Shown in pieces: positions 16,023 to 24,743 of a stretch of 64,000 bases of DNA. Position 1 is the stretch's first letter, and each line of letters starts with the position of its first letter. Source of the DNA: an uncultured Eubacteriales bacterium (GTDB taxonomy: Bacteria > Bacillota > Clostridia > Peptostreptococcales > Anaerovoracaceae); assembly GCA_900542565.1 (NCBI GenBank), contig UQOC01000003.1, positions 1 to 64,000 on the forward strand. Direction: 5' to 3'. A model generated the notes under the pieces. The model did no database searches and was not told the DNA's origin. It worked only from the letters and a program-made list of their open reading frames with translations. The position numbers and the translations under genes were made by a program.

Positions 16023-17465
16023 TTACCTGGTAAAAATAATATCGGAAGTTAAGGGCTCCAGCGGTATGGCCAGAGCGGTGATGCTGCCGCCTTTGTCCTT
16101 TATGAAAGACAGGGGCAGGTCATATGTCAGGATATCTTCTTTTAAGCCGGTCACCTTATAGAGGCCGCCGAAATATGGTATGATCTGGTTTTTCATATGG
16201 CGGTTCACAAGATAAAAATCATCGCCTTCCTTGATGATCTCCACAGGATCATAGCCCGGATTGCTGTATATGCCGGTTATACTGTCGTCTTGCGGACCGA
16301 AATTTCTTTCTTCGGCCTGAGGATATCTTTCGCCGAAAAGGTCTACATAACAGTCGTTGAAATCTGCCTCAGGAGCAGGTTCCTTTCCATGGAATTCTCC
16401 GGCCCAGTCATGGTCAGCAAGTCCCAGCAGTTTGTCGAGCACATGATACAAGACAGTGAGCATAAGGGACATGGTAGGTGAGTGGAAATTGACCAGAACA
16501 GAAACACCTATCTGTTCCTCCGGCATAAATACCTGAATTGAACTGTATCCTTCTATTTTTCCTGTATGGCGCAGTATGTACCGGTCACGGTAGCGGCCTG
16601 TCTGCCAGCCAAAGCTGTATCCATCCAGAGGAAACAGGTTATCTCCCTGGATAAAATCAGTAAAATCTATCTGTTTTGTTATCATCTCACGGAAAACATC
16701 TTCAGATATCAGCCTTTTGCCTGACGGGAGCTTTCCTCCGGATGTCAGGAAACGGAGCCATTTTGTCATATCTTTTCCGGTAGTGTTTACAGAAGCCGCC
16801 GGAGCCACCGTATCCACATCCCATATTTTAAGCTGTGACAGCTTTCCGTCTATGACCTGGAACGGTTCTGCATGGTCATCGGCGCCGATAAGGCCTGAGA
16901 CAGTGCAGGTTGTCTGATCCATGCCCAGAGGGCCGAAAAGGTATTTTTTCATCAGCTCCGGCCAGTCCAGACCGGTCACATACATGGCGACATGTCCTGC
17001 CAATGTATATATGATATTGCTGTACTGGGCTTTTTCCCGGAAAGGGGCCGTGGGGGCAAGATATGCGAACCTCTCCTCAAACTCTGCCGGGGAGCAGTCG
17101 CTTGGCCAGATGCCGTCGTGCGGCCCAAGGCCTGTCCTGTGACATAGCATGTCTCTGAGGGTTGCCTTGCTTTCGGCCACTGGATCGTTCATCCTGAAGG
17201 CCGGGAAATACTCTTTTACGGGCCTGTCATAATCAAGTTTGCCTTCGGAAACCAGCATGGCGATCACAGCCGAAGTCATTGCCTTGGAACAAGACGCAAT
17301 GCAAAAGACCGTCTCATCTCCTACAGCCTGCCCGTTTGTGTTGCGCACGCCCAATCCTCTGACAGCCTCACATTCCGGCGTCACATAAGAAATGCAGATG
17401 CCGGGAACACGCCAGTATGCCATTTCGGAGAGTATCATATTTTCATCTAATTGTATCTTATTCAA
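16023..17465 (-). CDS. Class C beta-lactamase-family serine hydrolase
   Basis: A 480-residue serine hydrolase of the beta-lactamase/D-aminopeptidase (S12) group. The S-x-x-K motif is S58-C-S-K61 and the Y-x-N motif is QYSN at about residue 150. The HTGKIEGYSS segment near residue 315 takes the KTG place. A C-terminal beta domain of about 100 residues follows. There is no signal peptide, which argues for a cytoplasmic D-peptidase or esterase rather than an antibiotic-resistance enzyme. A near-consensus sigma-54 promoter drives it, divergent from the permease gene, tying it to the D-peptide regulon. Confidence 0.85.
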   Translation of the reverse strand: MNKIQLDENMILSEMAYWRVPGICISYVTPECEAVRGLGVRNTNGQAVGDETVFCIASCSKAMTSAVIAMLVSEGKLDYDRPVKEYFPAFRMNDPVAESKATLRDMLCHRTGLGPHDGIWPSDCSPAEFEERFAYLAPTAPFREKAQYSNIIYTLAGHVAMYVTGLDWPELMKKYLFGPLGMDQTTCTVSGLIGADDHAEPFQVIDGKLSQLKIWDVDTVAPAASVNTTGKDMTKWLRFLTSGGKLPSGKRLISEDVFREMITKQIDFTDFIQGDNLFPLDGYSFGWQTGRYRDRYILRHTGKIEGYSSIQVFMPEEQIGVSVLVNFHSPTMSLMLTVLYHVLDKLLGLADHDWAGEFHGKEPAPEADFNDCYVDLFGERYPQAEERNFGPQDDSITGIYSNPGYDPVEIIKEGDDFYLVNRHMKNQIIPYFGGLYKVTGLKEDILTYDLPLSFIKDKGGSITALAIPLEPLTSDIIFTR

Positions 17466-17511
17466 TGTCTGCCTCCTGAATATGCAAATATATATTTATA
17501 TGTTAATGTTA

Positions 17512-17527
17512 CGCAAACTTCGTGCCA
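17512..17527 (-). promoter_or_regulatory. Sigma-54 (-24/-12) promoter of the class C hydrolase gene
   Basis: On the minus strand TGGCACGAAGTTTGCG matches the -24/-12 consensus except for its last base. Transcription would start near 17500, 35 bases before the start codon at 17465. Confidence 0.82.
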
Positions 17528-17576
17528 AAGGGAATGGACACTAAAACCTTGTAAACCATCGGCAGACATCAGAATA

Positions 17577-17615
17577 AATAAGTTTTTAAACAAATAAAAC
17601 CAAATAAAACTTATT
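17577..17615. promoter_or_regulatory. Probable shared upstream activating sequence between divergent sigma-54 promoters
   Basis: AATAAGTTTT (17577-17586) and AAAACTTATT (17606-17615) form a perfect 10-bp inverted repeat. Between them CAAATAAAAC occurs twice in direct tandem (17591-17600, 17601-17610), followed by TTATTAAAAC, so AAAAC recurs every ten bases on one face of the helix. It lies 50 bases from the minus promoter and 71 from the plus promoter, normal for an enhancer-binding protein site. Confidence 0.65.
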
Positions 17616-17686
17616 AAAACCTATTATTTTCCTGAAAAATACCTGATAAATATGAAAATCCATAGAATATTATGTGAATTTTAAGT

Positions 17687-17702
17687 TGGCACGATTTCTG
17701 CA
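17687..17702 (+). promoter_or_regulatory. Sigma-54 (-24/-12) promoter of the permease operon
   Basis: TGGCACGATTTCTGCA matches the consensus with one change (C for the first T of TTGC). Transcription would start about 17713, 41 bases before ATG 17754. It also rules out the earlier in-frame TTG at 17712 as start. Confidence 0.85.
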
Positions 17703-17753
17703 TAAGAATATTTGCGAAATTATTTTCAAACATTTTACGATTGGAGGAAAAAC

Positions 17754-19124
17754 ATGAGTAGCAACAACAACACGCCTCAGAACACCGGATTTAAAAAAGA
17801 AATCGGCGTATTTGGAGGAATAAGCATCATCGGCGGCATCATGATCGGATCAGGTATATTCTATCTGGGATCATATGTACTGGAAAGAACCAATATGAGC
17901 ATGGGCCTTGCCCTTGTGTGCTGGATCGTCGGTGGTCTGGTTTCAATCCTCGGCGGATTGTGCTTCGCTGAACTGGGAGCCTGCGATTCAAGAGCAGGAG
18001 GAATGGTAGTTTATATGAACAGAGCCTACCATCCGGCTGTTGGATATTCTTTCGGATTCACAAGCTGGGTGATCAGCGGATCCGGTTCCATCGCAGCACT
18101 GGCCATCGCACTGCCTACAGCTCTGGCTGAATTCTTCAACCTGAGCGACACAGGTATCAAAGTGATAGCTATCATACTCATCATAGGCCTTACAGTTTAT
18201 AACTGCTTTGGTATCAAACTGGGAACCATTCTCCAGAATGTATCAATGGTAGCAAAATGTATCCCTATCGCCCTGATAATCATTGCCGGTCTCATCATCG
18301 GAAACCAGTCTCCGGATCTGTCTCTGGTACCGGAGGGTACTGACCCGACATTCGGCGGAATGATAGGAATGATCGCTTTTGCAACTGTAGCTTCCCTGTG
18401 GGCATACGAAGGATGGACAAACCTCAACCCTGTAGCTGAAGAAATGAAGAATCCTGGAAGAGACCTTCCGAGAGCTCTGATCCTTGGTATCGGCGCTATA
18501 ATGGTCATCTATGTTCTGTTCAACTTCGCTATCTACAGAGTACTGCCTCAGGAACAGATCGAAGCTTACATAGGCAATGGAGACATCTATCTCGGAACCC
18601 ATGCTGCTGATACACTCTTCGGAGGAGCAGGACAGGGCATAATCCTGGCCACACAGCTTATCGCCATATTCGGTTCACTGAACGGAATGATAATCGCATT
18701 CCCTCGTTACTATTATGATATGGCTGCTGAAAAGCACTTCTTCAAGAACCACGCTTCACTGAACAAGTACGGCGTACCTCAGGTTGCTCTGATCTCTCAG
18801 GCAGTGATCTCCTGCATACTGGTTCTGCTCAGATCACTGGATCAGCTTACTTCTCTGGTAGTATTTGCCGGAATGCTGTACAATGTTTTGGTTATAGCTG
18901 CAGTTGTAGTTTACAGGAAGAAATTCCCTAACCTCGAACGTCCTTACAAAGCTTGGGGTTATCCTGTAACTGTAGTTCTTGCCATCGTACTGTTCTTTGC
19001 TTTGATGGTTAACACACTGGTTGAGGATCCTCAGACTGCCCTTATCGGTCTGGTTGTTCCTCTTGCAGGACTGATTTGCTGGAAGATCTTCGATATCAAA
19101 CTGAAAAAAGAAGAACAAAAGTAA
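17754..19124 (+). CDS. APC superfamily amino acid permease
   Basis: A 456-residue integral membrane transporter with about 12 hydrophobic helices. The first carries the APC signature GIMIGSGIF, the mark of the amino acid-binding unwound helix. The motif SLWAYEGWTNLNPVAEEMKNPGRDLPRA, quoted here only by its ends SLWAYEGW and NPGRDLPRA, is typical of the LAT/YkbA-like group. The start is ATG 17754 behind TTGGAGG. It has a sigma-54 promoter and is followed by a D-stereospecific peptidase gene, so uptake of D- or mixed amino acids is likely; direction (uptake or exchange) is not known. Confidence 0.9.
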   Translation: MSSNNNTPQNTGFKKEIGVFGGISIIGGIMIGSGIFYLGSYVLERTNMSMGLALVCWIVGGLVSILGGLCFAELGACDSRAGGMVVYMNRAYHPAVGYSFGFTSWVISGSGSIAALAIALPTALAEFFNLSDTGIKVIAIILIIGLTVYNCFGIKLGTILQNVSMVAKCIPIALIIIAGLIIGNQSPDLSLVPEGTDPTFGGMIGMIAFATVASLWAYEGWTNLNPVAEEMKNPGRDLPRALILGIGAIMVIYVLFNFAIYRVLPQEQIEAYIGNGDIYLGTHAADTLFGGAGQGIILATQLIAIFGSLNGMIIAFPRYYYDMAAEKHFFKNHASLNKYGVPQVALISQAVISCILVLLRSLDQLTSLVVFAGMLYNVLVIAAVVVYRKKFPNLERPYKAWGYPVTVVLAIVLFFALMVNTLVEDPQTALIGLVVPLAGLICWKIFDIKLKKEEQK

Positions 19125-19177
19125 ATTGACAGAAAATAAAAAACGGAAATAATTAAACCAGAAAAGAGAAGTATACC

Positions 19178-20200
19178 ATGGGATTACCTATTGAATGCAA
19201 ATTAAAGCTTGATGACCGTTACGCAAAAGGCAGGAGAAATCTGATCACTGATGTCCCGGGCGTTAAAGTAGGACAGATAACTCTAAATGACGGCGAAAGG
19301 GATATACACACAGGAGTGACAGCAATCTTTCCTCATTCGGGAAATCTGTTTAAACAGAAAGTCGCCGGAGGTGTGTCCGTTATAAACGGATTCGGCAAGA
19401 GCGCCGGACTGATTCAGATAGAAGAACTGGGAAATATCGAAACTCCCATCATAATGACCAATACATTCGGGGTAGGGACAGCCCTTAATGCTCTGACAAA
19501 ATATATGCTGGAGCAAAACGAAGATATAGGAGCCTCTACATGTACGGTCAACTGCGTGGTGACAGAGTGCAACGACGGAGAACTCAACGATATACGGGGC
19601 ATGCATGTTACAGAAGCTGATGTAAGATCAGCCCTGGATGCGGCAGGTCCTGATTTTGAGGAGGGGGCCGTCGGCGGCGGTACCGGCATGATCTGCATGG
19701 GTAAAAAAGGCGGTATCGGATCCTCATCAAGAATAGTAGAATTTGACGGAAAAAAATATACCATCGGCTCCATAGTCATGTCAAACTTCGGAGTTCTGGG
19801 AAATCTTCGCATTAACGGTGAACGGATATCTGTGGACATTGATGATAAAGCCAGAGATAAAGGATCGATCATCATGGTGATCGGAACCGATCTTCCGCTA
19901 AGCGACAGACAGCTCAGGAGAATGGCCAAAAGGGCGACAGTGAGCCTTGGCAGAGTCGGATCCTACCTTGGGACCGGGAGCGGAGATATCGCAATTGCTT
20001 TCTCTAACGGGAACATTGTTCCGCACTACAGTGAAGAAAAACTTATAAACTGCCGTTATTTATTTGAAAACGATATGGATACGGTGTTTGAAGCAACAGC
20101 TGAAACTGTGGAAGAAGCTATAATAAGTTCCCTTTATCATGCGGACGGTATGACCGGAATAAGAGGAAAGACCGTTCACGGATTAAAAGAATACTTATAG
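19178..20200 (+). CDS. P1 family peptidase (DmpA-like, S58)
   Basis: A 340-residue member of the DmpA/L-aminopeptidase D-esterase family, Ntn-like enzymes made as one chain and self-cleaved into two. The conserved NAITDVPGV-like start reads NLITDVPGVKVGQ, and GAVGGGTGM and the later DLPLSDRQLRRMAKRA are typical. The cleavage-site Ser lies in the segment just before DLPLSD by family logic, but I cannot fix it exactly. Known members release N-terminal L-residues or hydrolyse D-amino acid esters/amides. It is 53 bases after the permease and ends at a terminator-like stem. Confidence 0.88.
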   Translation: MGLPIECKLKLDDRYAKGRRNLITDVPGVKVGQITLNDGERDIHTGVTAIFPHSGNLFKQKVAGGVSVINGFGKSAGLIQIEELGNIETPIIMTNTFGVGTALNALTKYMLEQNEDIGASTCTVNCVVTECNDGELNDIRGMHVTEADVRSALDAAGPDFEEGAVGGGTGMICMGKKGGIGSSSRIVEFDGKKYTIGSIVMSNFGVLGNLRINGERISVDIDDKARDKGSIIMVIGTDLPLSDRQLRRMAKRATVSLGRVGSYLGTGSGDIAIAFSNGNIVPHYSEEKLINCRYLFENDMDTVFEATAETVEEAIISSLYHADGMTGIRGKTVHGLKEYL

Positions 20201-20213
20201 AATCAAAGAGCTG

Positions 20214-20262
20214 CGAAGCTATTTCCGCCGATCAAGCAGATCCAACGAAATAGCTTCGTTGT
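20214..20262 (+). terminator. Terminator after the DmpA-like gene
   Basis: CGAAGCTATTTC (20214-20225) pairs perfectly with GAAATAGCTTCG (20247-20258), followed by TTGTTTATT. The loop is long (21 bases), so termination may be partial. Confidence 0.65.
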
Positions 20263-20309
20263 TTATTCATACAGATTGTGCTAAAATTAAAAAAAGGGGG
20301 TAAGAAGCG

Positions 20310-21890
20310 ATGTATGATATTTTGATCAAAAACTGCAGGATAATAGATGGAAGCGGCGCTCCATGGTATAGGGCTGATATGGCTGTTAAAGGCGGAAAGA
20401 TCGTCAAGATAGGCCATTTATGCGGACAGCCTGGACATGAGGCAGAAAACACCGTGGACGGGCAGGACCGGTATCTTGCTCCAGGATTTATAGACATCCA
20501 TTCTCACAGCGATACGACGCTGATGAAATATCCCAAAGCTGAAAGCAGGATATTGCAGGGCGTTACCACAGAAATCGGAGGAAACTGCGGCATGTCAGCA
20601 TCTCCTGTCAGCGATGACCCGGAGAGAAAAGAAGAGCTCAGAGCCTATATAGGAGATCTCAGCTATGAGTGGAGCGGTATAGGAGAATTTCTGGATAAGA
20701 TCGGCTCATGCCATCCCAGCGTAAACTTTGGGACAGCGGTGGGTCACGGCACCATAAGGATCGCAGCCATGGGATTCGCAGACAGGAAGCCGGAAGCAAA
20801 GGAAATGCACCTGATGAAGTCTATTCTCAGGCAATCTCTGCAGGAAGGCGCCTTCGCCATGACCACAGGCCTTATCTATCCGCCCGGATGTTATGCCGAC
20901 ACCCAGGAGCTGATAGAACTTTCAAAAGAACTTCCTAAATACGGTGCCTTTTACATGACCCATATGAGGAATGAAGGCGCAGGCGTGATAGATTCCGTCA
21001 AAGAGGCCATAGAAATATGCAGAAGGTCAGGCGCTCCTCTTGAAATATCCCATCATAAAGTCACCAACAAAGACGGATGGAAGCGCTCGTGCAAAGTGAC
21101 CACTTCTCTTATTGAGGAAGCCCGCAGAGAGGGGCTTGATGTTACTGCCGACCAATATCCATATTGCGCTTCATCGACCACAATGGACAGCAACATACCT
21201 CAGTGGGCTTTTGAGGGAGGCATGGATGCGCTGTTTGACAGGCTGAGAGATCCGGAAACCAGAGCTAAGCTCAGAGAAGAAAGCAACGCCAGTCATGTTG
21301 GACGCTGGGGCGATATATATGTCGGCTATGTGCTAAGTGAAGAAAACAGCTGGACTGTGGGTAAATCCATTGAGGAGATCGCAAGGATCCGCGGAGTTGA
21401 TCCGGCGGATGCATGTTTTGATCTGGTCCTGGACGAAAAGGGCCGTGTCGATGAGATCAACTTCGGCATGTGCGAAGAAGATGTAGAATACATAATGCAG
21501 AAACCATATATCATGACCGGTTCTGACGGAAAATCAGTTTCTTATGATTATCCCGGAAGGCCTCATCCGAGATTCTTCGGGACATTCCCGCGGGTGATAA
21601 GCCACTATTGCCGCGACAGGAAACTGTTCCCTCTGGAAACGGCCATCTGCAAGATGACTTCCATGCCGGCAGCAAAGCTGGGTATCCAGGACAGGGGTCT
21701 TATCAAAGAGGGAATGTGGGCTGACCTTGTAATGTTTGATTTTGACAAGATCAAAGATACCCCTGATTTTAACAACCCTAAGCAGCCATGCGAAGGCATA
21801 TGTCAGGTTTATGTAAACGGGGTGCTTACTGCGGAAAACGGCAGACATACAGGCGCAGCTGCAGGCATGATTCTAAGAAAAGGAATTTGA
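20310..21890 (+). CDS. N-acyl-D-amino-acid deacylase family amidohydrolase
   Basis: A 526-residue metal-dependent amidohydrolase of the D-aminoacylase group. The first metal motif is IDIHSHSD (His64, His66), later come HMRNEG and EISHHK with the bridging and second-metal ligands, and the catalytic Asp lies in TGSDGKS near residue 406. Such enzymes free D-amino acids from N-acyl forms. No signal peptide. The gene starts behind AAGGGGG with a -10-like TAAAAT upstream, and the next gene begins one base after its stop, so the two are one unit. Confidence 0.9.
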   Translation: MYDILIKNCRIIDGSGAPWYRADMAVKGGKIVKIGHLCGQPGHEAENTVDGQDRYLAPGFIDIHSHSDTTLMKYPKAESRILQGVTTEIGGNCGMSASPVSDDPERKEELRAYIGDLSYEWSGIGEFLDKIGSCHPSVNFGTAVGHGTIRIAAMGFADRKPEAKEMHLMKSILRQSLQEGAFAMTTGLIYPPGCYADTQELIELSKELPKYGAFYMTHMRNEGAGVIDSVKEAIEICRRSGAPLEISHHKVTNKDGWKRSCKVTTSLIEEARREGLDVTADQYPYCASSTTMDSNIPQWAFEGGMDALFDRLRDPETRAKLREESNASHVGRWGDIYVGYVLSEENSWTVGKSIEEIARIRGVDPADACFDLVLDEKGRVDEINFGMCEEDVEYIMQKPYIMTGSDGKSVSYDYPGRPHPRFFGTFPRVISHYCRDRKLFPLETAICKMTSMPAAKLGIQDRGLIKEGMWADLVMFDFDKIKDTPDFNNPKQPCEGICQVYVNGVLTAENGRHTGAAAGMILRKGI

Positions 21891-21891
21891 A

Positions 21892-22716
21892 ATGAAAAAA
21901 GAACTTAAAGAAAGAATATTAAATCAACTTGATTCAATGGACGGCAAAGTGGGTTTTTATTTTAAGAACCTTGTTACAGGCGAAACTTTCGGATATAACG
22001 AAAAAGAGCAATTTTTGCCTGCCAGTATCGTAAAAGTGCCGCTGCTTGCGGCCATGCTCCTGATGAGGGAGAAAGGTGAAGCACAGTTTTCTGAAAAAAT
22101 AACCATAACAAAAGACCAGATGCTGCCGGGATGCGGTGTGGTACAGCATATGACAGGGGATGAAAACGGCAGCGTAACCCTTGACATCACCACACTGTAT
22201 AAATTCATGATAGTAATAAGCGACACTACAGCCACCAATGCTTTATACAAGCATTATGGAAACGACAAGGTCATAGCTGCTTTGAAAGAACTGGGGCTCA
22301 AAGGTACTCAGTTTAACAGGGCTTTCTATGACAGCGTCAGAGAAGAGCAGGGAATACAGAATTACTTTGTACCTGAAGAAATGGGCGAACTTCTGGAAAA
22401 AATGTACAAAGGCCAGCTCATCAGCAAACAGGCTTCAAAGGATCTGCAGGACATACTTCTGCTCCAGCAGGTCAATCACAAGATGGGTGGAAAGCTGCCG
22501 ATAGGTTTTCCTATAGCCCATAAGACCGGTGAAGAAGAGGACAAGACCCACGATGTGGGCATTGTATTTGTCAAAGAGCCGTTTGTGGCATGTTTTGCTT
22601 CATTTGAAGCGGACATACCTGCTTTTGAACAGTTTATCAGGGAAACCACTTATGATATAGCAAAAGATATAGATCCTGAACTGAAACCGATGGAAGGCAT
22701 AGGCGGGTTCTTTTAA
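21892..22716 (+). CDS. Class A beta-lactamase-like serine hydrolase
   Basis: A 274-residue protein with the class A layout: S-x-x-K at S45-I-V-K48, SDT in place of SDN near residue 107, and HKTG near 206. The usual EXXLN omega-loop Glu is not obvious, and no signal peptide is present. A cytoplasmic location and the D-deacylase partner argue against antibiotic resistance; a D-peptide or D-amide hydrolase is more likely. The ribosome site lies within the end of the upstream gene. A strong terminator follows. Confidence 0.82.
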   Translation: MKKELKERILNQLDSMDGKVGFYFKNLVTGETFGYNEKEQFLPASIVKVPLLAAMLLMREKGEAQFSEKITITKDQMLPGCGVVQHMTGDENGSVTLDITTLYKFMIVISDTTATNALYKHYGNDKVIAALKELGLKGTQFNRAFYDSVREEQGIQNYFVPEEMGELLEKMYKGQLISKQASKDLQDILLLQQVNHKMGGKLPIGFPIAHKTGEEEDKTHDVGIVFVKEPFVACFASFEADIPAFEQFIRETTYDIAKDIDPELKPMEGIGGFF

Positions 22717-22722
22717 AAATAA

Positions 22723-22769
22723 TAAAAAACTGCCGCTCAGATATGATCGATCTGAGCGGCAGTTTTTTA
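22723..22769. terminator. Strong bidirectional terminator
   Basis: ACTGCCGCTCAGAT pairs perfectly with ATCTGAGCGGCAGT, with an A-run before and T6 after. It separates the hydrolase from the convergent racemase. Confidence 0.93.
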
Positions 22770-23474
22770 TTTGGTCTTTACCTTCATAAACTCCAGGGCT
22801 TTGTCTGCCATGACTTCCATCGGATCAAGGTAGAAATCCGGCAGATTGTTATCGGCTTTTATAACTGAAAGTTCGGTGCATGCCAGCAAGGCGACCTGGC
22901 AGCCCAGCTCTTTGAGCTGATCGTCTATCTTTTTCCACATGTCCATGTCGGCAGGTTTGCCGGCTTTTACGCAGTCGTATATCTCATGCATGACATAGCT
23001 CTGGCCCTCTGCGTCAAGTACGCATGGAACGGCGCCTTCGTTTTCCAGGGCGGTCTGGTATAAGCCGGTCTTGATAGTGCCGTCTGTGGCCAGGATCCCC
23101 ACCTTTCCGCCGTTGGTAAGGCCGGCGGCTTTTGCAGCGGTCTCTTTTATCATATGTATAAAAGGTATGCCCACTTTATCAGATATCTTGTCGATGAAAT
23201 AGTGAGCCGTGTTGCAGGTCACTCCGATGGCCTTGCAGCCGAGGCTTTCAAGGGTTTTTGCGTCCTGAAGGAGCAGATCGCAGACATGGCCGATCTGTTT
23301 CTGATCTCCGGAGAGGATGGCTCCCGTACGGTCTGGCATTGTTGCATGACCCAGTATTATGGTATTCATATGATCCTGATCGCAAGGTGCGTCAGTCTTT
23401 TCGATGAGCATTTTATAAAACAGTTCTGTTGCCATCGGCCCCATACCGCCGATGATCCCAAATGAGTTTTCCAT
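22767..23474 (-). CDS. Aspartate/glutamate racemase family protein
   Basis: A 235-residue PLP-independent racemase of the Asp/Glu family. The N-terminus is IGGMGPMATELFY. The two catalytic Cys are in GVTCNTAHYF and LLACTELSVI. It interconverts L- and D-aspartate or glutamate, possibly with broader range. A second racemase, MurI at 52421, serves the wall, so this one likely works in catabolism next to the D-peptide genes. On the minus strand a TATAAT with a weak -35 (TTACTG) lies about 30 bases upstream, so it is not under sigma-54. Confidence 0.9.
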   Translation of the reverse strand: MENSFGIIGGMGPMATELFYKMLIEKTDAPCDQDHMNTIILGHATMPDRTGAILSGDQKQIGHVCDLLLQDAKTLESLGCKAIGVTCNTAHYFIDKISDKVGIPFIHMIKETAAKAAGLTNGGKVGILATDGTIKTGLYQTALENEGAVPCVLDAEGQSYVMHEIYDCVKAGKPADMDMWKKIDDQLKELGCQVALLACTELSVIKADNNLPDFYLDPMEVMADKALEFMKVKTK

Positions 23475-23579
23475 AGTGTTTTTCGCCTTTCCTTAAGATA
23501 CATCCATTATACCACATAAGACAGTAATTTACATAAAAAAACCGCTGTGATATACTTAAAAAAATAAAGGAGGCGCCAC

Positions 23580-23920
23580 ATGAAAATTGAAGAAATAAAA
23601 AAAGACAGGATAAACGAGCTGCATGATCTCCTGGCAGAGCTTGCCGCCCATCATAACGCTGTTTCAGCCGATTTCAAAGGGGATTTTCCAAGGCGTCCCA
23701 TTGGAGATGTATTAAAGAACTTCGCCGAAAGTCTTGATGAGGGAACATCTCACATAGCAGCGGCACTGGAGGGGGACAGGATAGCAGGCTTCTGCAAAGC
23801 GGACATTTCGGAGGATAAAGGAAAGATAGATTACCTCATCATATCAGAAATGATGCAGTCCGCATATATGAAAAATACGGGTTCAGGACCGAATCTCTGC
23901 TGATGCGCCGCCATATCTGA
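23580..23920 (+). pseudogene. GNAT acetyltransferase remnant with internal deletion and frameshift
   Basis: The reading frame from ATG 23580, behind AAAGGAGGCG, encodes a GNAT N-terminal half (about 90 residues, ending in the beta4 strand KIDYLIISE). The acetyl-CoA-binding RGxGxG region is missing. From about 23849 the typical GNAT C-terminus continues in another frame, reading NDAVRIYEKYGFRTES and ending MRRHI at the TGA 23918-23920. An out-of-frame deletion of roughly 45 codons explains both facts. The remaining 107-residue open frame cannot be active. Confidence 0.85.
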
Positions 23921-23947
23921 CTGATGTATCACTAAGATACCAGAACT

Positions 23948-24003
23948 AAAAAAGGGGAAGTTCCCTGCATCCGGAAAACCGGTGCAGGCAGCTTCCCCTT
24001 TTA
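23948..24003. terminator. Bidirectional terminator
   Basis: AAAAGGGGAAG pairs with CTTCCCCTTTT around a second stem CCTGCA/TGCAGG, between the GNAT remnant and the convergent Bax-inhibitor-like gene. Confidence 0.88.
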
Positions 24004-24015
24004 ATATCAGCGCCA

Positions 24016-24692
24016 CTATTTTTTCTTGCCGAACAGGGCCAGGAGCCTCAGGAATATGTTGATAAAATCAAGATACAGTTCCATAGCTCCGTATATGTGG
24101 AGTTTTCCGCCTCCGTCAGTGACAAGGCTGAGTTTCTTTATCTTGTTCATATCGTATATGGTTATACCGAAGAACAGGAAGCGCAGTCAATGAATATTTC
24201 AAAAAACTCTGCTCTGATGAGAAAAACATTGATAAGGCTCATGACTATGGCAACGATCAGACATATCATGAGCAGTGGCCCCCACTTGCTCAGATCACCC
24301 TTATAGCTGTATCCGTAGAGGGCGAAACCGCCGAAAAGAGCGGCTGCGGCAAGGAAAAGGACTACTATCGAAGAAAGCTGGTATACTGCAAATATCACTG
24401 ACATCGTAACCCCGTTCAAGACAGCATAGGCAAAGAACAGGACACCTACCACTGCCGGCGATAATTTCCTGAAGAGGAAAGAAAACAGCAGGACTACTGC
24501 TATTTCAGCGATCAGCAGGAAAGTAAAGGAGTTTCCGAAATAAAACCGGAAATAGAGCCCTGATGAGTAGGTCAGCCAGGCACAAGCTGCCGTTACGATG
24601 AGCCCGGCAAACATCCACAGGAAAGTTTTGGCTATAAAATTGTTTTGTTCGCGCTGCATGGAAGCAGGCAATGTTGAATTTTCTCTAAACAT
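24016..24692 (-). pseudogene. Bax inhibitor-1 family membrane protein, frameshifted
   Basis: From ATG 24692 (behind GGAG) an open frame encodes about six membrane helices of a Bax inhibitor-1/YccA-type protein but stops early at 24162. From about 24177 to 24016 another frame encodes the missing C-terminus, including FGITIYDMNKIK and YLDFINIFLRLLALFGKKK. Joining the frames with a one-base change between 24177 and 24188 gives about 226 residues, the family's normal length. It is either a real pseudogene or a sequencing error. It is last in a minus-strand row after homoserine dehydrogenase and the SEC-C protein. Confidence 0.82.
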
Positions 24693-24743
24693 ATGGATCT
24701 CCAATCCGCCGCCGCTGAGCCGGCGGCATAAACCTCTTTGAAA

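Noticed and set aside
21892..22716. Antibiotic-resistance class A beta-lactamase
   Set aside because: There is no signal peptide, SDN is SDT, the omega-loop Glu is not evident, and it sits directly after a D-amino-acid deacylase.
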